Part shown: positions 1-9,770 of the stretch, piece by piece
Position numbering within the stretch: the first letter of the stretch is position 1
How the letters are laid out: each line of letters opens with the position of its first letter
Source: Alistipes sp. Zagget8
GTDB lineage: Bacteria; Bacteroidota; Bacteroidia; Bacteroidales; Rikenellaceae
Assembly (NCBI GenBank): GCA_001941065.1
Contig: MSHJ01000010.1
Coordinates: 310,001 to 374,000 of the forward strand
DNA: 64,000 nt
Direction: 5' to 3'
The notes under the pieces: model-generated
What the model was told of the DNA's origin: nothing
Databases searched by the model: none
The model's input: the letters and a program-made list of their open reading frames with translations, nothing else
Translations under genes and position numbers: made by a program

Positions 1-782
<782 letters not shown>

Positions 783-783
<1 letters not shown>

Positions 784-1889
784 CAGATTTTTTCAGTCAG
801 TTTGCGCACCAGCCGGAACTGCGAGAAGAACTCCTTGGCGAAGACCCGGATAACCGTGTACGACGGGATGGCCAGCAGCATGCCCAGAATCCCCGCCAGC
901 GACCCGGCTATCAGAATCACGATGAAAATCTCCAGCGGATGAGCCTTCACGCGTTCGGAATAGAGCGTCGGCTGGAGGATGAAATCGTCCATACCCTTCA
1001 GTATCAGCAGCGACCCGGCGATGATGAACGCCGTATGCCCCACACTCATGCCCTCAATCGGCGAGACGATGCCCACGAAAACCGAGACGATGCCGCCGAT
1101 CAGCGGCCCGGCGTAAGGAACCACATTCATCACACCCATGATAAGGCCGATAAATGCGGCGTCGGCGGCCTTCATCCCGAAAGCCATCATCACCAGCGAC
1201 ACGGCGATCATCAACAGCAGGCTCTCCGAAAGGATGCCCGTGAAATAGCGTGCCAGCAGGACCGTCACCGAGTCGAGCGCACGGGTGATGTTATCGTGGT
1301 AATGTTCCGGGAAGACCGAGGTAATCATCGCGTAGAACAGCCCCTCTTCCTTGAGGAAAAAGAACGTGATGAACGAGATGGAGAAAATGGCGATCACCGA
1401 CGACAGCACCACGTTGATAATCGACGAGAAAATCGTGTTGAGCGAATTGATGTCGATGATCTGTTTGAGCGCGACGGTCAGTTCGTCGGAGAGCGAGAAC
1501 GTGCTTTCGGGCAGGGAGAAAAGCGTTTGCAGGTCGTGCTGCATCCGGGCGATGGGTTCGCCGATGCTCCCCACGACCGCGGCGAAATCGACATGCGCGA
1601 ACTGGTTGATCTTGTTGAAGACCAGCGGCACGAACAGCGAACACAACGTGGCCACCACCACCCAGATCACCACCAGCGTAACCAGCGCGGCCAGCCAACG
1701 CGGCACCCGCCATCCCTTGACATGCAGCCCCGCGAGGCGTTTCACGAGCGGACGGCCCATGACGGCCAGCACGGCCGAGACGAGGATGTAGACGACGATC
1801 GACGAGAAATACCAGACCAGAAAGAGCACGACCGCAGCGATTGCCGCGCCCGCGATAAACCGTAAAAAAGTCTGGGGCGTCGCCTTCAT
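783..1889 (-). CDS. AI-2E family transporter / predicted permease
   Basis: A 368-residue inner-membrane protein of the AI-2E exporter (PerM/YdiK-type) family. It shows two hydrophobic helices near the start (about residues 8-45), a helix near 65-90, a soluble stretch, then a block of helices including the family motif GVMNVVPYAGPLIGG and a final helix pair. I chose the ATG at 1889 because it lies 4 nt after the psd stop; a Met at 1928 would overlap psd by 35 nt and adds a non-hydrophobic, unlikely leader. Family members export small molecules or ions; the substrate here cannot be told. Confidence 0.85.
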
Positions 1890-1893
1890 CGCG

Positions 1894-2577
1894 CTATGCG
1901 TTTTCGAGGTTCTTGCGCAGCCGGGCAATCGGGGTCTGCGAACCCACGGTGGGATCGCCGATCTCCACCAGCAGTTCGCTGTCCTTCGGCACGAGCACGT
2001 CGACGCGCGACCCGAACTTGATGAATCCGCAGACGCTGTTCTGCTCGACCTGATGACCGACAGTCATGTAGGAGATGATGCGCCGGGCAATCAGCCCCGC
2101 GATCTGGCGGAAGAGCACCTTCTGCCCCGAGGGCATCCGCACCACGGTCGTCGTGCGTTCGTTCTCGGTCGAGGACTTGGGGTGCCAGGCCACCAGGAAA
2201 CGTCCCGGATGGTATTTGAAATACTCCACCTCACCGCCCACGGGAACCCAGTTCATGTGGACGTTGGTGATGGACATGAAGATCGAAATCTGGAGCATCT
2301 CCTCCTTGAGGTACTCGTCTTCGGAGACGACCTCCGTCACGACCACGCGGCCGTCGCAGGGAGCGAAGACCAGATCGGCGTCGTGGATGCGCACCCGGCG
2401 GGGTTCGCGGAAGAACGCCACGATGAAGAACCAGAACAGCAACAGCACGACGGCGCTGAACCACAGCAGCGAGATGTTCGCATCGTGGACCAGCAAATGA
2501 TAGAACAGCCACCAAAAGAGAATGCAGACAGCTCCCGAAATGCCGATGATCTTGTATCCTTCCTTATTGATTCTCAT
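1894..2577 (-). CDS. psd: phosphatidylserine decarboxylase proenzyme
   Basis: A 227-residue proenzyme that turns phosphatidylserine into phosphatidylethanolamine. Two N-terminal hydrophobic segments (about residues 9-30 and 35-56) anchor it in the inner membrane. The PSD core includes FAPCDGRVVVTEVV, FMSITNVHMNWVPVGG and the self-cleavage site Gly189-Ser190 within KFGSRVDV, where Ser becomes the pyruvoyl cofactor. The FGS form and short length place it in the compact, archaeal-type PSD group common in Bacteroidota rather than the E. coli LGST form. It sits just after cdsA, which makes the CDP-diacylglycerol precursor. Confidence 0.95.
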   Translation of the reverse strand: MRINKEGYKIIGISGAVCILFWWLFYHLLVHDANISLLWFSAVVLLLFWFFIVAFFREPRRVRIHDADLVFAPCDGRVVVTEVVSEDEYLKEEMLQISIFMSITNVHMNWVPVGGEVEYFKYHPGRFLVAWHPKSSTENERTTTVVRMPSGQKVLFRQIAGLIARRIISYMTVGHQVEQNSVCGFIKFGSRVDVLVPKDSELLVEIGDPTVGSQTPIARLRKNLENA

Positions 2578-2598
2578 AAACGTTTAAGGTTTGCAGTG

Positions 2599-3447
2599 TT
2601 ACATCACAAAAAGCATATAGACGAAGACGAACGGTGCCGACAGCAGCATGGCGTCGAAGCGGTCCAGCACGCCGCCGTGTCCGGGAATCAGCGTCCCGGA
2701 ATCCTTCACGCCCGCGGCGCGTTTGAACATCGACTCCACCAGGTCGCCCAGCACGCCCGAGACCGCCGCGACCAGCGCCAGCCCGGCCCATGCCGCGTAG
2801 CCGCCCTCCAGCACCCGGGCTGCGACGAGCCCCATGGCGACGGCCCCGACGATGCCGCCGAAGAACCCTTCCCACGACTTTTTGGGCGAGAGGCGTTCGA
2901 ACAGCCTGTGACGGCCGATCGACATCCCCACCAGGTAGGCGAAGACGTCGTTGGCCCAGATAGTGAAGATATAGAAAACCATCACCCGGGGATTCCACGC
3001 CCCGCCGCTGAACATCGGGAAATAGCACATCACCGAGAGGGGCAGCGCCACGTAAACGACACCCATAAGGGTCGTACCGATATTGGCGGCCGGATTCTCC
3101 TGCCGGCGGTAGAGTTCGCAGATAAACATCGCGGGCAGCGACAGCAGCAGGAACGCCAGTCCGCAGACGAAAGCCTGCCGGGCGCTGCCGAGAATCTGTA
3201 TGTCGTCCGAAATGAAGGCGAAATTGAGCGCGAAAAGCACCAGTCCGGCGACCAGTCCCACAATCCGCTGGGGTTTGCTGCCCTGCTTTTCGGCCAGCGT
3301 GTAAAACTCCGACAGGCCGACGACCAACAAGACCGCCAGCAGGATGCCGAAACTCCACTGCGACCAGACAACGGCTCCGAGCACCACCGCGGCGAGGACT
3401 GCCCCGCTCAGCGTGCGCACCCAGAGGTTCTTCATTTTTTCACTCAT
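2599..3447 (-). CDS. cdsA: phosphatidate cytidylyltransferase
   Basis: A 282-residue polytopic membrane enzyme that makes CDP-diacylglycerol from phosphatidate and CTP, the branch point of phospholipid synthesis. About eight hydrophobic segments are visible. The family signature lies near the C-terminus, residues 234-264, with GDLVESMFKR, KDSGTLIPGHGG and LDRFDA including the metal-binding acidic residues. It is 31 nt downstream of ftsH and 21 nt upstream of psd, consistent with one phospholipid operon. A Met at residue 5 is an alternative start. Confidence 0.95.
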   Translation of the reverse strand: MSEKMKNLWVRTLSGAVLAAVVLGAVVWSQWSFGILLAVLLVVGLSEFYTLAEKQGSKPQRIVGLVAGLVLFALNFAFISDDIQILGSARQAFVCGLAFLLLSLPAMFICELYRRQENPAANIGTTLMGVVYVALPLSVMCYFPMFSGGAWNPRVMVFYIFTIWANDVFAYLVGMSIGRHRLFERLSPKKSWEGFFGGIVGAVAMGLVAARVLEGGYAAWAGLALVAAVSGVLGDLVESMFKRAAGVKDSGTLIPGHGGVLDRFDAMLLSAPFVFVYMLFVM

Positions 3448-3478
3448 CGATTTTCAAGGGTTGTAGTGGGTGACGGGG

Positions 3479-5578
3479 TTATTCGGCTTCGGGTGCGGCG
3501 ACGGCCGGGGCTACGGGAGCCGGCTCGGCCGTTTCGGATTTGTCGGGTTTTGCCGAAGGGTCGGCTACCGCGGCGGCCTGCTTCCCGGCTCCGGGTTCCT
3601 CTCCGGCGGGGGTGCCGCCTCCGGCCTTGGCTTTCGCTTCGGCCTCCTTGCGTTCGCGTTCGATGTCTTTCTTACGCTTGCCGAAGATGCGCTCGACATC
3701 CTCGGTGAAGACCACCTCGCGCGTCAGCAGCAGTTCGGCCAGCTCCTTCAGGCCGTCGGCGTGCTCGCGCAGCACCTGCTCGGCCATCTTATAGGCCTTC
3801 TCGATCACCAGTTTGGCCTCGGCGTCGATCTGCTGGGCCGTCTGCTCCGAATAAGGTTTGGTGAAAGACATATCGCTCTGGCCCGTGGAATCGTAGTAGG
3901 AGAGCGTTCCGACGTTCTCGCTCATGCCGTAGTAAGCCACCATGGCATAGGCCTGTTTGGTGACGCGCTCCAGGTCGTTCAGGGCGCCCGTCGACATCTC
4001 GCCGAAGGTCAGCTGCTCCGACACACGGCCGCCGAGCGTGGCGGCCAGCTCGTCCATCATCTGCTCGCGTGTGGTGATCTGACGCTCCTCGGGCAGGTAC
4101 CATGCGGCGCCAAGCGCCTTGCCGCGCGGAATGATCGTCACCTTGATCAACGGGCTGGCGTTCTCCAGAATCCAGCTCACGGTGGCGTGTCCGGCCTCGT
4201 GGAAGGCGATCACGCGCTTCTCCTCGTCGGTGATGATCTTATTCTTGCGCTCCAGACCGCCGATAATGCGGTCGATAGCCGACAGAAAGTCCTCTTTGGA
4301 AACGAATTTCTTGTTGTGACGGGCGGCAATCAGCGCGGCCTCGTTGCAGACGTTGGCGATGTCGGCGCCCGAGAACCCGGGAGTCTGACGCGCCAGGAAC
4401 GAACGGTCGAGCTGCGGATCGAGCTTCAGCGGACGCAGGTGGACGTTGAAAATCTCCTCGCGCTCCTTCACGTCGGGCAGTCCCACCTCGATCTGGCGGT
4501 CGAAACGTCCGGCACGCATCAGCGCCTTGTCGAGGATGTCGGCGCGGTTCGTGGCCGCAAGGACGATCACGCCCGTATTGGTCTGGAAACCGTCCATCTC
4601 CGTCAGCAGCTGGTTCAGCGTATTTTCACGCTCGTCGTTGCCCGAGAAGCCGGCGTTCTTGCCGCGGGCGCGGCCGATGGCGTCGATCTCGTCGATAAAG
4701 ACGATGCACGGAGCCTTCTGCTTGGCCTGCTCGAACAAGTCGCGGACACGCGAGGCGCCCACGCCGACGAACATCTCCACGAAATCCGAACCCGAAATCG
4801 AGAGGAACGGCACGTTGGCCTCCCCGGCGACGGCCTTGGCCAGCAGGGTCTTGCCGGTTCCCGGAGGGCCTACCAGCAGCGCCCCCTTCGGGATTTTGGC
4901 GCCCAGTTCCTTGTATTTGTCGGCCTTCTTGAGGAAATCCACGATCTCCATGATCTCGACCTTGGCCTCCTCCAGACCTGCCACATCCTTGAATGTCACA
5001 CGCTTGGCATTGTCCTTGTCGAACACCTGCGCCTTGGCCTTGCCCACGTTCATGATGCCCCCGCCGCCTCCGGCGCCGGCGCCGCGCGACATGGAGCGCA
5101 TGACGAAGAACCACGCCCCGATGATGACCACCCACGGAAGCAGGTTCAGCAGCAGCGAGGTCCAGTCGTTAGTCTTGTTCTCATAGCTGACCGGGACGAT
5201 CTGCCCCGACCGCTCCTCGGCGGCCTTCAGGTCCTCGCGGAACGAGTCGACCGACCCGATGGTGAAGATCAGCTGCGCCCCCGATTCGGGCAGGCGGCGG
5301 AACCGCTTGTCCACCGAGTCGCTACGGTATCTGTCGGCGGCGTCCTTCTTCAGGTAGACCTGCGCCTGCTCGCGGTTGACGACCTGGATTTTATCCACGT
5401 CGCCCTTTTCGACCATCTGTTCGACGGTGGTCCAGTCGCTGGGCAGGGGCGTGTCGTTGACATCGCCGAAGACGTACCAGCCGATGATGAACGCGCCGAT
5501 CAGGCCGTAGATCCACAGCATCGAGGGCCGCGGCATGTTCATGTTCATTTTATTGTTGTTCTTGCCTTTCTGTGCCAT
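3479..5578 (-). CDS. ftsH: ATP-dependent zinc metalloprotease FtsH
   Basis: A 699-residue membrane AAA+ protease that degrades misfolded membrane proteins and short-lived regulators. Order: an N-terminal TM helix (about 20-37), a periplasmic domain, a second TM (about 142-160), a Gly-rich linker, then Walker A GPPGTGKT (237-244), Walker B FIDEID (294-299), the second region of homology (343-362) and the zinc site HEAGH (460-464). After about residue 645 comes a basic then Ala/Pro/Glu-rich tail, which is longer than in E. coli and probably disordered. It starts 7 nt after the rsfS stop. Confidence 0.98.
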   Translation of the reverse strand: MAQKGKNNNKMNMNMPRPSMLWIYGLIGAFIIGWYVFGDVNDTPLPSDWTTVEQMVEKGDVDKIQVVNREQAQVYLKKDAADRYRSDSVDKRFRRLPESGAQLIFTIGSVDSFREDLKAAEERSGQIVPVSYENKTNDWTSLLLNLLPWVVIIGAWFFVMRSMSRGAGAGGGGGIMNVGKAKAQVFDKDNAKRVTFKDVAGLEEAKVEIMEIVDFLKKADKYKELGAKIPKGALLVGPPGTGKTLLAKAVAGEANVPFLSISGSDFVEMFVGVGASRVRDLFEQAKQKAPCIVFIDEIDAIGRARGKNAGFSGNDERENTLNQLLTEMDGFQTNTGVIVLAATNRADILDKALMRAGRFDRQIEVGLPDVKEREEIFNVHLRPLKLDPQLDRSFLARQTPGFSGADIANVCNEAALIAARHNKKFVSKEDFLSAIDRIIGGLERKNKIITDEEKRVIAFHEAGHATVSWILENASPLIKVTIIPRGKALGAAWYLPEERQITTREQMMDELAATLGGRVSEQLTFGEMSTGALNDLERVTKQAYAMVAYYGMSENVGTLSYYDSTGQSDMSFTKPYSEQTAQQIDAEAKLVIEKAYKMAEQVLREHADGLKELAELLLTREVVFTEDVERIFGKRKKDIERERKEAEAKAKAGGGTPAGEEPGAGKQAAAVADPSAKPDKSETAEPAPVAPAVAAPEAE

Positions 5579-5585
5579 AATCCGT

Positions 5586-5936
5586 TTACTCTTCGTATTC
5601 GTATTTCACCATCGGCGCGTCGGCCCACAGCTCCTCGAGCTTGTAGAACCCGCGCAGTTCGGTCTGGAAGATATGGACCACTACGTCCACATAGTCCATG
5701 GCGACCCACACGCCGTTCTGCTGGCCTTCGATGCGCCAGACCTTCTCGCCCAGCTTCTCGAACACCTGCTCCTCGACCTCGGCGGCAATGGCGCACACCT
5801 GCGTCGTGGAGTCTGCGTTGCAGACGATGAAATGCGAACAGATCGCCCCGTCGAATCCCGAGAGGTCCAACGATACAATATCCTTACCCTTTTTATCTTC
5901 AATCGCGTTGACGATCGTTTCGATCAGTTTACTCAT
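5586..5936 (-). CDS. rsfS: ribosome silencing factor RsfS (Iojap family)
   Basis: A 116-residue protein that binds ribosomal protein L14 and blocks subunit joining when nutrients run low. The family core is present: KGKDIVSLDLS, CSHFIVCNADSTTQVCAIA, NGVWVAMDYVDVVVHIF and FYKLEELWADAP. I chose the ATG at 5936 (MSKLIETIVNAIEDKKG), which matches the family start; an in-frame Met at 5999 adds a poor leader and would overlap the promoter. This appears to be the first gene of the seven-gene minus-strand operon. Confidence 0.93.
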   Translation of the reverse strand: MSKLIETIVNAIEDKKGKDIVSLDLSGFDGAICSHFIVCNADSTTQVCAIAAEVEEQVFEKLGEKVWRIEGQQNGVWVAMDYVDVVVHIFQTELRGFYKLEELWADAPMVKYEYEE

Positions 5937-5964
5937 AAATATCCAATAGGTGTCTATAACCTTG

Positions 5965-5972
5965 CAAAGGTA
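5965..5972 (-). promoter_or_regulatory. candidate -7 element upstream of rsfS
   Basis: On the minus strand the sequence reads TACCTTTG, an exact TAnnTTTG -7 element, 28 nt before the rsfS ATG. No good TTTG/TTG -33 element at 19-21 nt was found, so this is only a partial promoter match. Confidence 0.45.
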
Positions 5973-6065
5973 CGAAAAGAGAATGAGATTTGAAAGCAAC
6001 CGGTTAAAAATCGCTCCACATCCGGCATATTGCCCGGACGGGTACCCATTATTTCGCTCTTTTTG

Positions 6066-6095
6066 TTGCCTGTTTCGTTTTTATCACTACTTTTG
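6066..6095 (+). promoter_or_regulatory. Bacteroidota promoter of first lipoprotein gene
   Basis: TTG at 6066-6068, a 19-nt gap, then TACTTTTG at 6088-6095, matching the Bacteroidota primary sigma factor consensus. It lies 33 nt before the ATG at 6129. A closely similar promoter precedes the paralogous gene at 6812. Confidence 0.65.
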
Positions 6096-6128
6096 GGCAC
6101 TCACTAACCTACTCCAAACGCAAATTCT

Positions 6129-6680
6129 ATGAAAAAAATCTTCATGCTCTGCCTGGCCGGTGCGCTCGCCCTGGCCTCCACATCCTGCAAGGACGACAAA
6201 AAAACAATCACCGTACAGACGATCACCGTCAACGGGCAAATGTACGAAGTCAAAAGCGCACTCTACGGGGAGAACCCGTCCGAATACGGCGATGAAGCCT
6301 CGTTCAACCTCATCCTGCTGAAAGACACTTTTTCGCAAATCCCGAAAGACGAGCCCTCTTTCTACGTCGGAATCGAGCTGTCGGAATCGCTCTACGGCAA
6401 GACCGTCGACCTGACCAAACCCATCGTAAAGAGCGGAACGCTCGAACCCTACCTCGACATCGTCGCGGCGAACGAGGGCCAATCGTTTGAGATCGACAAC
6501 TCCGAAGGGTCGATCGACATATCCGTCGGGGAAGCCGACACGTCGCTCACCGTTACATCGGGAACCCTGAAAGTGACCAAAAACGGCGGAGACTTTTCCG
6601 TCAAACTCTCCGTCGAACTTTCCGACGGCAAATCGGTCTTCGCCGACTGGACGGGAAAAGCGACGAAAATAGTCGAATAA
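6129..6680 (+). CDS. small surface lipoprotein, copy 1 (function unknown)
   Basis: A 183-residue protein with a clear signal peptide MKKIFMLCLAGALALASTSC; Cys20 is the probable lipidation site, although the lipobox (STSC) is weak. The residues after Cys, KDDKK, resemble the acidic lipoprotein export signal that sends Bacteroidota lipoproteins to the cell surface. The mature part is rich in beta-prone segments with no recognised domain. It shares long blocks (NGQ, KSALY, EPSFYV, SESLYGKT, DLTKP, and the closing DW-G-ATK) with the next gene, so the two arose by tandem duplication. A perfect hairpin terminator follows. Confidence 0.8.
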   Translation: MKKIFMLCLAGALALASTSCKDDKKTITVQTITVNGQMYEVKSALYGENPSEYGDEASFNLILLKDTFSQIPKDEPSFYVGIELSESLYGKTVDLTKPIVKSGTLEPYLDIVAANEGQSFEIDNSEGSIDISVGEADTSLTVTSGTLKVTKNGGDFSVKLSVELSDGKSVFADWTGKATKIVE

Positions 6681-6700
6681 CCGGCCCGATAATCGGCATG

Positions 6701-6738
6701 CGCCCGGCCTGCGTTTTGCAGGCCGGGCGTTATTTTTC
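6701..6738 (+). terminator. intrinsic terminator after lipoprotein copy 1
   Basis: Perfect 12-bp stem CGCCCGGCCTGC (6701-6712) with its complement at 6718-6729, a 5-nt loop, then a T-rich run TTATTTTT. Confidence 0.85.
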
Positions 6739-6749
6739 GCCCCTTCTTG

Positions 6750-6779
6750 TTGCCGGTTCCGTTTTTTTCACTATATTTG
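6750..6779 (+). promoter_or_regulatory. Bacteroidota promoter of second lipoprotein gene
   Basis: TTG at 6750-6752, 19-nt gap, TATATTTG at 6772-6779. The stretch from TTGTTGCC through the -7 element aligns with that of the first copy, showing that the duplication included the promoter. Confidence 0.68.
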
Positions 6780-6811
6780 AAGACACTCTAATTCACTTAA
6801 ATGCAAAATTT

Positions 6812-7356
6812 ATGAAAAAGATCTTCATGCTCTGCCTGGCCGGTGCACTCGCGCTGGCCGCCACCGCCTGCGACGACAAGGACGACAAGGGGGGGGGTAT
6901 TCCGGTAAGATGACCGTCAACGGTCAGACCGAAACCATCAAAAGTGCACTCTACACGGAATATGCCGCTGATGGAACCGACGAAGCGGAATTCGACCTCT
7001 ACCTGTTTAAGGACGTCTTTTCACAGGTTCCGACCGAAGAACCCTCCTTCTATGTCAACATCGAGGTTTCGGAATCGCTCTACGGCAAGACCCTCGACCT
7101 GACCAAACCGCTCGAAAAAAATTCAAACCTCCAACCCTATCTTTACATAACCGTTGTTGGTAACGAAAAAGATTTCAGCATCGAGTATTACGACAACACG
7201 ATCAGAGTAACGAACGACGCCACCGTCACCGCCGGTACCTTGACCGCAACCCGCAACGGAGACAATTTTACTATCAAACTCTCTGTAAAACTCTCCAACG
7301 GCAATTCGACCATGGCCGACTGGGAAGGAACGGCTACAAAAGTGAGTTTCAAATAA
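6812..7356 (+). pseudogene. surface lipoprotein, copy 2, frame broken at a poly-G tract (possibly phase-variable)
   Basis: The ATG at 6812 opens a signal peptide nearly identical to copy 1 (MKKIFMLCLAGALALAATAC) followed by DDKDDKGGG, but the frame stops at 6913. The rest of the protein, starting MTVNGQTETIKSALY, is open in another frame from 6910 to 7356. The break lies in a run of nine G (6889-6897). One extra G would give one continuous frame, DDKDDKGGGYSGKMTVNGQ, of about 181 residues matching copy 1; one fewer would lead to an early stop. So the gene is either switched off by slippage, a fixed pseudogene, or a sequencing error in a homopolymer. Promoter and terminator are intact, which fits a live, switchable gene. 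Confidence 0.75.
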
Positions 7357-7378
7357 CCCGTTCACACACCATAAACAA

Positions 7379-7412
7379 GCGCCCGGCAGTCTCCTGCCGG
7401 GCGCATTCTTTA
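7379..7412 (+). terminator. intrinsic terminator after lipoprotein copy 2
   Basis: Perfect 11-bp stem GCGCCCGGCAG (7379-7389), 4-nt loop, complement at 7394-7404, then ATTCTTTA. It lies between convergent genes and may also end oxyR transcription. Confidence 0.75.
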
Positions 7413-7427
7413 TATGGAGGACGAAGG

Positions 7428-8327
7428 CTATGCCTTCGCCGCCGGGACATTGGCCAGAATGGTCTCGGTCAGGGCCCGGATAATCGAGTTCTTGACGTAG
7501 GTGCGGCGCACGGCGACGGCGATCTTGCGCGACGTGGCCCCTTTGGCAAGGGTTTTCAGCCGGTCGCGGCGGTCCGAGGGGATGTATTCGAGAGCCATCT
7601 CGGGGATGATCGTCAGACACGACGTGCAATCCACGATGCGCATCAGCGTGTCCAGCGACCCCGATTCGAACGAGTAGCGCGAAGGCGTGTTGCGGCGTGC
7701 CTGGCACAGCTCGATGATCTGGTCGCGCATGCAGTTGCCGGGGCTCAGAATCACGAGGTCCTTCAGGTCGATGTCCTCGATGCGGATGTTCTGCCGTTCG
7801 TAGAGCGGGTTTTCGGGCGACACATAGGCGTAGAAGCGGTCGTTGAAAAGCTCCTGCTCGAGGATGCCCTCGCCGCAGGTGCCGCTGGCCACCAGCGCCG
7901 CGTCGATGCGGTCGCGCTTGAGCGCCTCGACGATGTCCGAGGTAATCATCTCGGAAATCTCCAACTCCACCTTCGGATAGTCGCGCACGAAAGCCGGGAT
8001 GAACTTGTGCAGCAGGTAGGGCGCAATGGTCGGAATGACCCCCAGCCGCAGCTTACCCGCGGTCTCGCCCTTCAGCTCCGCGACGGCCTCCCGGATGTAG
8101 TTGTAGGCCTTGATGGTCTCGCGGGCCTGCTCCAACACCACCTCGCCCGCCTCGGTGGGAATGACGGGCTTCTTCGAACGGTCGAGCAGCACCACGCCCA
8201 ACTCCTCTTCGAGCGACTTAACCTGCATGCTCAGCGAGGGTTGCGTCACAAAACAATGTTCGGCGGCCAGCGAGAAGCTGCCGCAGTTGGCCACGGCCAA
8301 CAGATATTCAAGTTGGATTATCGTCAT
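7428..8327 (-). CDS. oxyR: LysR-type peroxide-sensing regulator OxyR
   Basis: A 299-residue LysR-family activator. The N-terminal winged helix covers residues 1-60 (QLEYLLAVANCGSFSLAAEHCFVTQPSLS). The substrate domain carries the OxyR redox pair in GNCMRDQIIELC, Cys199 and Cys208, which are the same residue numbers as the peroxide-sensing cysteines of E. coli OxyR; peroxide forms a disulfide between them that switches on antioxidant genes. TSCLTIIPEMALEYI is also typical. It is a single gene facing the lipoprotein genes, with no catalase or ahpC nearby. Confidence 0.92.
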   Translation of the reverse strand: MTIIQLEYLLAVANCGSFSLAAEHCFVTQPSLSMQVKSLEEELGVVLLDRSKKPVIPTEAGEVVLEQARETIKAYNYIREAVAELKGETAGKLRLGVIPTIAPYLLHKFIPAFVRDYPKVELEISEMITSDIVEALKRDRIDAALVASGTCGEGILEQELFNDRFYAYVSPENPLYERQNIRIEDIDLKDLVILSPGNCMRDQIIELCQARRNTPSRYSFESGSLDTLMRIVDCTSCLTIIPEMALEYIPSDRRDRLKTLAKGATSRKIAVAVRRTYVKNSIIRALTETILANVPAAKA

Positions 8328-8349
8328 AGCAGGCGTCTATTTTACCCGA

Positions 8350-8380
8350 CGAAGATATAAAAAAAAGCTATATGCCGCAA
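8350..8380 (-). promoter_or_regulatory. candidate oxyR promoter
   Basis: On the minus strand TTG (8380-8378), a 20-nt gap and TATCTTCG (8357-8350), one mismatch from TAnnTTTG, 23 nt before the oxyR ATG. Confidence 0.45.
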
Positions 8381-8401
8381 CTTTATTAGGTCGCGCACGC
8401 G

Positions 8402-8595
8402 CTTTTTCGTAAGTTTGGGGTCGCAACGGCACTTTTATCAGTCGGAACCTCCGGCCGCAGCGCCCGCAGTCCGGTTTTGCGCCATCAATTCTTTTTCGTA
8501 AGTTTGGGGTCGTAACGACCCTTTTATCAGTCGGAACCTCCGACCGTATCGCCCGCAATCCGATTTTGCGCCGTCAATTCTTTTTCGTAAGTTTG
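8402..8595 (+). repeat. two tandem 89-bp repeats plus a 16-nt partial third, each ending in a promoter
   Basis: Unit 1 is 8402-8490, unit 2 is 8491-8579, and CTTTTTCGTAAGTTTG repeats again at 8580-8595. The units differ at about eight positions. Each starts CTTTTTCGTAAGTTTG, contains CTTTTATCAGTCGGAACCTC and CGCCCGCA, and ends with TTTTGCGCC-TCAATT. TTTG near the unit end and TAAGTTTG at the start of the next unit are 19 nt apart, making a full promoter at each junction. A related copy is at 21.55 kb. This fills most of the 295-bp space between oxyR and trpS; nothing else was seen there. Confidence 0.85.
8565..8595 (+). promoter_or_regulatory. trpS promoter supplied by the repeat
   Basis: TTTG (8565-8568), 19-nt gap, TAAGTTTG (8588-8595), an exact consensus, 27 nt upstream of the trpS ATG at 8623. 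An equivalent promoter stands one repeat earlier at 8476-8506. Confidence 0.75.
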
Positions 8596-8622
8596 CACCC
8601 GATATACGCATTTATTTCAACT

Positions 8623-9750
8623 ATGGCAAAAATCATCCTCACCGGCGACCGTCCTACGGGCCGCCTCCACCTGGGTCATTTCGTAGGTTCGCTGCGCCGC
8701 CGCGTCGAACTGCAGAACTCGGGAGAGTTCGAAAAGATATTCATCATGATCGCCGATGCACAGGCGCTCACCGACAACGCCGACAATCCGGAAAAGGTGC
8801 GCCAGAACATCATCGAGGTCGCACTGGACTACCTCTCGGTGGGCCTCGACCCCGCGCAGTCGACGCTCTTCATCCAGTCGCAGGTTCCCGAACTGTGCGA
8901 ACTGGCGTTCTACTACATGAACCTGGTGACCGTCCAGCGCCTGCAGCGCAACCCGACCGTGAAGGCCGAAATCGCCCTGCGCGGATTCGCCGAAGGCGCC
9001 GCCGAGGGAGACACCGCGCAGCGGCAGGGTATCCCCGTCGGGTTCTTCACCTACCCCATCTCGCAGGCGTCGGACATCACGGCCTTCAAGGCCACGACCG
9101 TCCCCGTGGGCGAAGATCAGGAGCCGATGATCGAGCAGACGCGCGAAATCGTCCACAAATTCAACACCGTTTACGGCGAGACGCTCGTCGAGCCTGAAAT
9201 CCTGCTGCCCGACAACGCCGCCTGCATGCGCCTGCCGGGCACCGACGGCAAAGCCAAGATGTCCAAGTCGCTGAACAACTGCATCTACCTTTCGGACACG
9301 GCCGACGAGGTCAAGAAGAAGGTGATGGGCATGTACACCGACCCCGATCACCTGCGCGTGGAGGACCCGGGCAAGGTCGAGGGCAACACGGTCTTCACCT
9401 ACCTCGACGCTTTCAGCCGCCCCGAGCATTTTTCGAAATACCTCCCCGAATACGCATCGCTCGATGAACTGAAGGCGCACTACCGCCGCGGCGGACTGGG
9501 TGACGTGAAGGTGAAACGGCTGCTGATCGCCATCCTCAACGAACTGCTGGAGCCGATCCGCGAACGCCGCCATCACTACGAGGCCCGCATCGGCGAGGTG
9601 TACGAAATTCTCCGCGACGGCTCCGAAAAGGCCCGCGCAGCGGCGGCCGAGACCCTCGCAGACGTCCGTGCCGCCATGAAGATCAATTACTTCGACGACA
9701 AGGAACTGATCGACGCACAGGCCGAGCACTTCGCGCAAAACGCCGAGTGA
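8623..9750 (+). CDS. trpS: tryptophan--tRNA ligase
   Basis: A 375-residue class I aminoacyl-tRNA synthetase charging tRNA-Trp. The HIGH motif appears as HLGH (residues 16-19) after [10 protein letters not shown], and KMSKS is exact at 212-216. The start at 8623 ([13 protein letters not shown]) matches the family and follows the repeat-borne promoter; an in-frame Met at 8566 would begin inside the repeat. Length is slightly above the roughly 330 residues of E. coli TrpS, as in other Bacteroidota. The clc gene follows after 20 nt and may be co-transcribed. Confidence 0.97.
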   Translation: MAKIILTGDRPTGRLHLGHFVGSLRRRVELQNSGEFEKIFIMIADAQALTDNADNPEKVRQNIIEVALDYLSVGLDPAQSTLFIQSQVPELCELAFYYMNLVTVQRLQRNPTVKAEIALRGFAEGAAEGDTAQRQGIPVGFFTYPISQASDITAFKATTVPVGEDQEPMIEQTREIVHKFNTVYGETLVEPEILLPDNAACMRLPGTDGKAKMSKSLNNCIYLSDTADEVKKKVMGMYTDPDHLRVEDPGKVEGNTVFTYLDAFSRPEHFSKYLPEYASLDELKAHYRRGGLGDVKVKRLLIAILNELLEPIRERRHHYEARIGEVYEILRDGSEKARAAAAETLADVRAAMKINYFDDKELIDAQAEHFAQNAE

Positions 9751-9770
9751 ACGAATAAAGAATAATTAAA

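Noticed and set aside
3470..5830. Plus-strand open frame opposite ftsH
   Set aside because: Antisense shadow of a certain gene.
8337..8558. Small minus-strand frame across the 89-bp repeats
   Set aside because: Reads through repeat DNA, with no homologous features; the same peptide-like pattern at 21.5 kb reflects the DNA repeat, not a protein.
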